The position numbers and the translations under genes are program-made. Shown here piece by piece: positions 57,441 through 64,000 of a stretch of 64,000 nucleotides of DNA (its first letter is position 1; each line of letters begins with the position of its first letter). The stretch comes from Annona cherimola (taxonomy: Eukaryota > Streptophyta > Magnoliopsida > Magnoliales > Annonaceae): positions 37,159,676-37,223,675 of the forward strand of contig CM059977.1 of NCBI GenBank assembly GCA_030490835.1, in the 5' to 3' direction. Under the pieces are notes generated by a model. That model was not told the origin of the DNA. It saw only the letters and a program-made list of their open reading frames with translations, and made no database searches.

Positions 57441-58285
57441 AGCCCAACAAAAGCTACTCAAAACAATATGGTAATCTAAAATTCCAAAGAAAATCCAAAT
57501 AGTTGGATGGCGCGTTCTTACCGAAGCCTTACCACCCAAGAGCAATATCTAGGCCAAGATATAACTGCTAACACCAACTGTTTGTTTTGTAGGTCTTGTT
57601 AAGACAATGAAGATCACCTCTTCTGGAGATGCTCAAAATTCAGAAAGACTGAATTTTTCTTATCTTAAAACCCAACTTCAAAGCCATCTCCACAACGTCG
57701 AAGAAGTTGTCAATGTCCTATCACAAAACAGAGATAAGTTCTCACTAACTCTGCTTTTCACCACATATTGGAGATAGTAGTTTATCCTCCACAATCTCCT
57801 AATAAGTGAATTTTCAATGCAGTTTAATGTTGATCTTGAAAGATCCGAGTTAGGCCATAGGTGCATAGCCTACTTTAATCATTATCATCAGGTTCAATTG
57901 GCGGAGAATAAGGAAATGGATGGGGCCCAAAGTGTTGTTTGTCGGAATGCACCAAAAGAAGGATAGTTGAAACTAATTGTTGATACAAGGAACGATAGAG
58001 GAAGTTAGTTAATGGGTTTTGGGGTTGTGGCAAGAGACTCAAATGGGAAGTTTATAGCAGCAAAAGCATGGAAAAGTGGGGGAGATGCCCGAGCATTGTG
58101 GATGGAGGCATATGCCATGCTACTAGGGATTCAATGGGTAGTGGCTTGGGATTTTAGTGAGTAGAAGTTGAGAGTGACTCTCTAGTGATGGTTGAACGGT
58201 TGAGAAATGGTGGATATGCTTGATCAATGCTACAAGTCGTTGCAAAGGATATCCTTAATAACGCTACATCTTTTAATGAAGTTAA

Positions 58286-58752
58286 TGTTGAAATTTCATA
58301 AATAAAAAAACGTTTAAGCCGTTTAAGCGTTTCAATTTTTTTTAATTAAATTGGCCATAACGTTTTAGCCGTTTTGACCTTATGATTTTTTTTTTGAAAC
58401 GTTAAAAACCAAAGCCTATATATATGGGATTTTCATTTGTTTAGAAACACAATTCCTCTCCAACCTACTCTTGCTCTCTAGTATTTTCTCCTTGTTTTTT
58501 CAACTCCATTCAAAGTCTGTTATTTTCAAGTATTTGGAATCTAGAAAGGAGGTTGTTTCCATTCTAGATTAGGTACTCTCTTTGTATCATGGGGGCAAAT
58601 TGCTATAACTCTAAATAGCTGTGAGGGTGCAAATATTGTCTTAAGGAAAGTAACGACCGTAACACGCCTGGAGGAGTAACCTATTTTTTGGTTTGCACAA
58701 TTTCCACTTTCCTTAAATTTTTCTTCTCTAATTCCAAGTCTGTGACCCAACA
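58286..58752 (+). repeat. 5' LTR of third copia, 467 bp
   Basis: Contains clustered AACGTTT/CCGTTT motifs at its start (58305-58410) and a TATA-like CTATATATATGGG near 58417. Ends GACCCAACA. Confidence 0.95.
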
Positions 58753-58789
58753 TTCTTAAGGCAATATTTTTATTTTTTCATTTTTCTAA

Positions 58790-59600
58790 ATGACCCCCCA
58801 ATCTACCATTCCCATTGCTAAGCCTGATATCCTAAGGTTGGATGCCTGTGTTGGCACCAACTTCAAAAGGTGGCAACAACAACTTCACCTCTACCTAACC
58901 CACCTTAGAGTTGTCTACGTTCTTACCAACCCGAAGCCTGAAGAAACACAGATGAGACGCTGCAGCAGCAATGCAAAAGAATAAAGTGGGAGATGGACAA
59001 CTACATCTGCAAAGGCCACATCGTTGAATCTCTATCAGACTCTCTCTTCAACGCATACCAGAAGGTGGACACGGCCAAAGAAATTTGGGACTCACTTCAG
59101 CACAAGTACAACACGGATGATGCGAGTATCAAAAAATTTCTTGTAAGTGATTTTCTTGAATACACTATCACTAACGATAAGCCGATCCTTGATCAAGTTC
59201 ATGAGATCCAGCATATCGTAAATCAACTTGAGTCTGAGGGCAGTAAGATAGATGAGTCCATTCTTGTAAGTACTATTATTGCAAAATTACCACCTAGTTG
59301 GAATAACCACTGCAAGAATTTGAAACAAATGAAAGGTCTCATGAGTTTAGATGAACTTGCTCTTAACCTACGTACTGAGAAAAAATTTAAACAAAGTAAA
59401 AAGAAAGACAAGCAAATTCAATCTAAAGCTCATATGGTTGAATCTCAAAATCGGGTGACAATTAGCAATAATCAACCCTTTAGAAAATTTAACTTAAATA
59501 CTAATAAAATTATTGCTAAGAGGAAAAAGGTACCTTGTTATTATTGCAAAAGATGGGACATTTGAAAAGGGAGTGTAGGCTTCTCAAAAAGAAAAATAAC
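58790..59600 (+). pseudogene. gag of third copia
   Basis: ATG at 58790 (MTPQSTIPIAKPDILRLDAC). A frameshift near 58985 separates it from the main part MDNYICKGHIVESLSDSLFN (58993-), with the UBN2-type features AKEIWDSLQHKYN and IIAKLPPSWNNHCKNLK. The zinc knuckle CYYCK...MGHLKREC near 59535-59575 is broken by a 1-bp shift after CYYCK. Confidence 0.82.
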
Positions 59601-60990
59601 ACTCAAAAGGGTCCTGAGGCACATTTGACTGAAGAAAATTTTGTTGCTATGATTTCTCAAATTTGTGCTGTGAGTGATGATTAGACCTGGTGGCTTGATT
59701 CTGGGGCTACTAGGCATGTATGCAACGATAGAAATCAGTTTAAAACCTATGAATCTGGTAATAATGGAAATAATTTATTCATGAGTAACTCATCTACTGC
59801 CAAAGTAGTAGGGTCAGAGACTATTATCCTGAAACTGACTTCTGGGAAATCACTCACCCTTACAAATGTGCTTCATGTACCAGAAATTCGCAAAAACCTG
59901 GTCTCGGTTAGCCTCTTAGCAAATATGGTTTTAAATTGGTATTTGAGTCTGATCAAATTATTAGTACAAAAGGAGGTATTTTTGTTGGGAAGGGTTATGT
60001 TGTAGACGGCATGTTTCGCCTGAACATGAATAATGGATCATATTCTTCTGCTTATATTGTTGATTCATTATGGCATGATAGACTAGGTCATGTTAATTTT
60101 AGAAGTATGGACACTATGATGAAATTAGGATTAATTCCTAGATCACCAAATGAATCAACTGATAAATGTAAAATGTGTGTTCAAACTAAAATTACTAAAA
60201 AGCCATTTCAAAAAGTAGAAAGAAATTTAGAATTATTGGGTTTAATTCATTCTGATATATGTGATATGGAAAATAACCTAACAAGAGGTGGTAAAACATA
60301 TTTTATAACATTTATAGATGATTTTAGTAAATATACTTATGTTTATTTGCTAAGAACTAAAGATGAAGCTTTAGAAAAATTCAAATCTTATAAGGCTGAA
60401 GTTGAAAATCAATTTGGTAAAACCATTAAAACTCTAAAATCAGATAGAGGTGGTGAATATTTGTCAAATGACTTTAATGATTTTTGCGAAAATGTTGGCA
60501 TAATTCACCAAGTAACAACCCCATATACACCTCAACAGAATGGAACGGCAGAAAGGAAAAATAGAACATTTGTTGAAATGGTAAATTCAATGTTAATAAA
60601 TGCAGATCTAAGTATAGGTTGGTGGGTGAAACTTTATTAACAGCTTATCACATTCTTAACAGAATTCCACATAAGAAAACTAAAGTCATTCCTTATGAAT
60701 TATGGAAAAATAAGGCACCTAATCTTAAATATTTTAGAGTTTGGGGTTGTAGAGCCTTAGTAAGATTACCTGATCCTAAAAGACCTAAATTAGGACAAAG
60801 ATGAATAGAATGCATATTTTTAGGGTATGCAATAAATAGTAAAGCCTATAGATTTGTAGTGGTAGAGCCTAATAGTCCAATTCAACAAAATACCATTATT
60901 GAATCCAGAGATGCTGATTTTTATGAAAATGCTTATAAAATTATTCCTAAGCTCGGTAATAATGATAAAGCTTCTTCTTCTCAACCATTG
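59601..60990 (+). pseudogene. Protease and integrase of third copia
   Basis: [18 protein letters not shown] (from about 59690) keeps the catalytic DSG but has a TAG just before it (59683-59685). [16 protein letters not shown] follows. Pre-integrase: LWHDRLGHVNFRS and CKMCVQTKITKKPF. Integrase core: HSDICDM, YFITFIDDFSKYTYVYLL, LKSDRGGEYLS, PQQNGTAERKNRTFVEM (D,D,E kept). A frameshift near 60620 separates the segment GETLLTAYHILNRIPHKKTK, then PYELWKNKAPNLKYFRVWGC. Confidence 0.88.
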
Positions 60991-61052
60991 GATAATCTAT
61001 AAATAATGATTCTGCATTTGCAGATAAACCTATAGAAAATGATAATGAAAAT

Positions 61053-62640
61053 ATGAGAAGAAGTAAAAGAGCAAGGAAAGATAATTATAATCGTTTTGGG
61101 CCTGATTTTCAACTATATCTAGTAGAAGGATCCAGAGATAATATAAATGAGGAACACATGGTTGTTCTTTATACCGAAGGGAATCCAACTACTTATGACA
61201 AGGCCATGAAATCTCCAGATGTATCATACTGGAAATAAGCAATCCAAGATGAAATGGATTCAATAATGGGAAATGAAACTTGGACATTAGTTGATTTACC
61301 ACTAGGCTCTAAACCTATAGGTTGTAAATGGATTTTTAAAAAGAAATTAAAAGTTGATGGATCAATTGATAAATTTAAAGCTAGGTTAGTAGCTAAGGGG
61401 TTTAGGCAAAATGAATGTATAGATTTCTTTGATACCTATGCTCCAGTAGCTAGAATTTCAACCATTAGATTATTAATGGCCCTAGCTTCTATCTATCACC
61501 TTGAAATTCATCAAATGGATGTAAAAACTGCATTCCTAAATGGAGATTTAGATAAGAAAATTTGTACGGAACAACCTGAAAGATTTATAATACCTGGACA
61601 AGAAAAGAAAGTTTGCAAACTGATAAAATCATTATATGGTTTAAAACAAGCACCTAAGCAATGGCATGAAAAATTTGATCAAGTTGTATTATCAAATAGG
61701 TATAAATTAAACCAATTAGATAAATATGTTTATAGTAAATTTACTGCAAATAGATGAGTTATTATATATTTATATGTAGATGATATGCTCATTTTTGGGA
61801 CTGACATTGATATTATTGAAGAAATTAAAAGTTTCCTGTCAGTTAATTTCGATATGAAAGATATGGGCAATGCAAATGTTATTATTGGCATCAAGATTAT
61901 CAGACATGGTAATGTATTTTCTCTTTCTCAATCGCATTATATTGAAAAGGTACTCAAGCGGTTTAACCATTTTGACGTTGGCGTAGCCTCAACTCCTTTT
62001 GATCCCAGCATTAAGTTGTGTAAAAATGATGAACGATCTGTAGCCCAGCTTGAGTATGCTAAAGTGATTAGAAGTTTGATGTATGTCATGTATTGCACTC
62101 GACCAGATATTGCTTACGCTGTGGGTGTACTTAGCAGGTTCACTAGTAATGCAGGATATACACATTGAAATGCAATTTATAGGGTATTAAAATATTTAAA
62201 AAACACCATTGCTATGGATTGCATTTCAATGGCGAACCCACTGTATTAGAAGGATACAGTGATGCAAGTTGGATTTCAGACACCTAGGAATCCATGTCTA
62301 CTAGTGCTTGGATTTTTACCATTGGAGGAGCTGCTATTTCTTAAGCTTCCAAAAAGAAACTGCATTATACATTCTACTATGGAATCCGAATTCCTTGCCT
62401 TTGCCGCAGCAAGGAAAGAGGCAGAATGGCTTAAAAATTTATTAATTGAAATTCCCATTTGGCCTAAGTCAGTGCTTCCTATTTATTTGCATTGTGACAG
62501 CGAAGCAACTCTATCAAGGGCATACAATAAGACTTATAATAGTAAATCAAGACATATTGCATTGAGACACAACTATATAAGGCAATTGCTCCAAGATGGA
62601 GTGGTAAACATTGATTTTTAAGATCAAGTGAAAATTTGGC
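61053..62640 (+). pseudogene. Reverse transcriptase and RNase H of third copia
   Basis: RT: NETWTLVDLPLGSKPIGCKW, ARLVAKGFRQNECIDFFDTY, HQMDVKTAFLNGDLD, YGLKQAPKQWHEKF and the catalytic YVDDMLIFGTD at about 61773. TAA at 61236 and TGA at 61755 interrupt an otherwise single frame to 62168. RNase H follows in another frame: STMESEFLAFAAARKEAEWL, LPIYLHCDSEATLSRAYN, SRHIALRHNYIRQLL. After a TAA at 62619 the last part (ENLADPLTKGL) is legible in a shifted frame. Confidence 0.88.
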
Positions 62641-63281
62641 AGACCCGCTTACAAAAGGCCTTACTCGGAACGTGGTCTGGAAAACAGCAAAAGGGATGAG
62701 ACTTAAATCCACATGTAATGAGTTGCAATGACTGAAACTCAACTCTAAGCTTGTAACCCAGGTGTAGAGTTCAATGAGCAAAGTATGTTATTTCGCAACT
62801 TGCAAGCACTGGTTATATTTATTTATTTAATTTTGTATCCCTCAGGCAGTGCTTGGTTCCTGTAATGTGTTTATGAGGATGAGTTTATTATACTCTTAAT
62901 GGATCTAAAACCTTTGTGTTGGAGTATTTAATTACAGGGTACTCTAAATAGATCTACCTATATGAGTGTTGGAAGTGAGGCCACTTCTGTTTCCAGAGTG
63001 TATGGGTTCACTTTGAGGTGTTCATGAAACTGGGATATTAACACATAGCCATAAAAGTGTCACCTTTATAAAAACTTGATACAATTTGAAATCTTGTATG
63101 TGGGGTATTTCCGATCTATCAAATGGGGTCGACAGTTCAAAGCCCTAACTACTAAACACATCACTAGATCTTGAGATATTTTCACTAAATGAAGGTTCAA
63201 GTCTAACTGACACCTTTAATTATGTATGAGATTTCCTTGGCTTGAATGGAATTGATTTTTATTTTGAAAATGGTGTGGGAA

Positions 63282-63752
63282 TGTTGAAATTTCATAAATA
63301 AAAAAACGTTTCAGCCGTTTAAGCGTTTCAATTTTTTTTAAATAAATTGGCCATAACGTTTTAGCCGTTTTGACCTTACGAATTATTTTTTTTTTGAAAC
63401 GTTAAAAACCAAAGCCTATATATATGGGATTTTCATTTGTTTAGAAACACAATCCCTCTCCAACCTACTCTTACTCTCTAGTATTTTCTCCTTGTTTTTC
63501 CAACTCCATTCAAAGTCTGTTATTTTTAAGTGTTTGGAATCTAGAAAGGAGGTTGTTTCCATTCTAGATTAGGTACTCTCTTTGTATCATGGGGGCAAAT
63601 TACTATAACTCTAAACAGCTGTGAGGGTGCAAATATTGTCTTAAGGAAAGTGACGACTGTAACGCGCCTAGAGGAGTAACCTATTTTTTGGTTTGCACAA
63701 TTTCCACTTTCCTTAAATTTTTCTTCTCTAATTCCAAGTCTGTGACCCAACA
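63282..63752 (+). repeat. 3' LTR of third copia, 471 bp
   Basis: Matches 58286-58752 throughout. Preceded by AAAATGGTGTGGGAA, a weak polypurine tract. Confidence 0.95.
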
Positions 63753-63905
63753 GTTAAATTCTCTCATGTGTTTAGCAAGAGATGCTTTGATTATGTAGAA
63801 TGATGTAATAGCCTAGATCTCAGTCCCACCTTGGAGCATGGCTGATATTATTCATAAGGATTGTTCTTTAATAAATTCATTCTTTTATCTTTAAAAAAAA
63901 AAAAA

Positions 63906-64000
63906 GCAACACAAGTTATCACCCTAAGTAGGATTAATGCTATGTGCACACAAGTGTTGTCTATCTACGAATTGAAGGAATAATGCCCATGTAGTAATAG
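63906..64000. other. Right flank after the LINE poly(A), nothing recognised
   Basis: 95 bp without a legible frame or repeat; the LINE target duplication cannot be tested because the LINE 5' end is not defined. Confidence 0.4.

Larger units (their letters stand above)
58286..63752 (+). mobile_element. Third copia retrotransposon, complete, 5,467 bp
   Basis: LTRs 58286-58752 and 63282-63752, both TGTTGAAATTTC...GACCCAACA, flanked by exact GTTAA duplications (58281-58285, 63753-63757) within the LINE RNase H. gag, protease, integrase, RT and RNase H follow in copia order with several frame breaks. No tRNA-like primer site is seen after the 5' LTR. By eye the LTRs differ at roughly 15-20 positions, so it is older than the giant Gypsy. 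Confidence 0.95.
56070..63905 (+). mobile_element. LINE (L1-type) 3' portion with poly(A), interrupted twice
   Basis: Starts in ORF2 downstream of the RT catalytic core: KIKIFQSIKEKVWKKLQGWQ, GGKEILIKMIAQAIPNYAMN (56108-56290), then WKNM...FNKTLIAKHAWRIL (to about 56470) and FLVKSIYKV (56765-56795). After an insert it resumes with IPKKIQIVGWRVLTEALPPK and the zf-RVT segment (57440-57640), then the RNase H end GFGVVARDSNGKFIAAKAWK, ARALWMEAYAMLLGIQWVVA (58015-58160). A copia element interrupts at 58285/63753. The remaining C-terminus (NSLDLSPT...) leads to a run of about 13 A at 63893-63905. The 5' end is absent, as usual for LINEs. Confidence 0.85.

Overview
This is nuclear plant DNA, almost certainly from an angiosperm with a large, repeat-rich genome. 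It is AT-rich and built mostly of nested retrotransposons with plant hallmarks: copia elements ending TGTTGG...CCAACA, an initiator-Met-type primer-binding site, a Tat/Ogre-type Gypsy element with a second (archaeal-type) RNase H, L1-type LINEs and small foldback elements. There is no bacterial-style operon, rRNA, tRNA or CRISPR array. I cannot name the species.

Layout. 1-12986: an old copia element, truncated by the window edge, split by a younger SIRE-like copia (1563-10444, 1.8-kb LTRs, exact CCAAT target duplication). 13051-17560: AT-rich DNA with a minisatellite and at least five copies of a MITE-like repeat. 17700-21700: the only convincing host gene, a two-exon gene for a 91-residue hydrophilic protein with seed/ABA-type promoter motifs; its 3.1-kb intron is full of small repeats. 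21700-31700: AT-rich DNA with two LINE relics, a near-perfect hairpin and a tandem duplication. 31710-32383 plus 54070-54520: an old antisense LTR broken by the next element.

32384-54064 (minus strand) is the main object: a 21.7-kb Gypsy element with 5.2-kb LTRs and an exact GTAGG target duplication. Its genes read ORF1, gag, protease, RT, RNase H, archaeal-type RNase H and integrase from right to left. Between integrase and the 3' LTR it carries an intron-less fragment of a host ARGONAUTE gene of the AGO4 clade, in sense. Each LTR also carries a GC-rich mosaic of at least six unrelated host gene fragments: beta-tubulin, a methyltransferase-like membrane protein, HD-Zip II, PIP aquaporin, ribosomal protein S2 and a GALS-type GT92 glycosyltransferase. 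A TATA box and an array of CGCGGAAC motifs lie between this mosaic and the leader, so the mosaic sits in U3 and would be transcribed at the 3' end of the genomic RNA, just after the AGO piece.

54521-56030 is a copia relic. 56070-63905 is the 3' part of a LINE ending in poly(A), interrupted by an LTR-like insert and by a third copia element (58286-63752, exact GTTAA target duplication).

Order of events from the nesting: the old copia elements, old LTR and LINEs came first, then the 1563-10444 and 58286-63752 copias, and the giant Gypsy is among the youngest because its LTRs are almost identical. All pol frames carry stops or shifts, so no element looks autonomous now.
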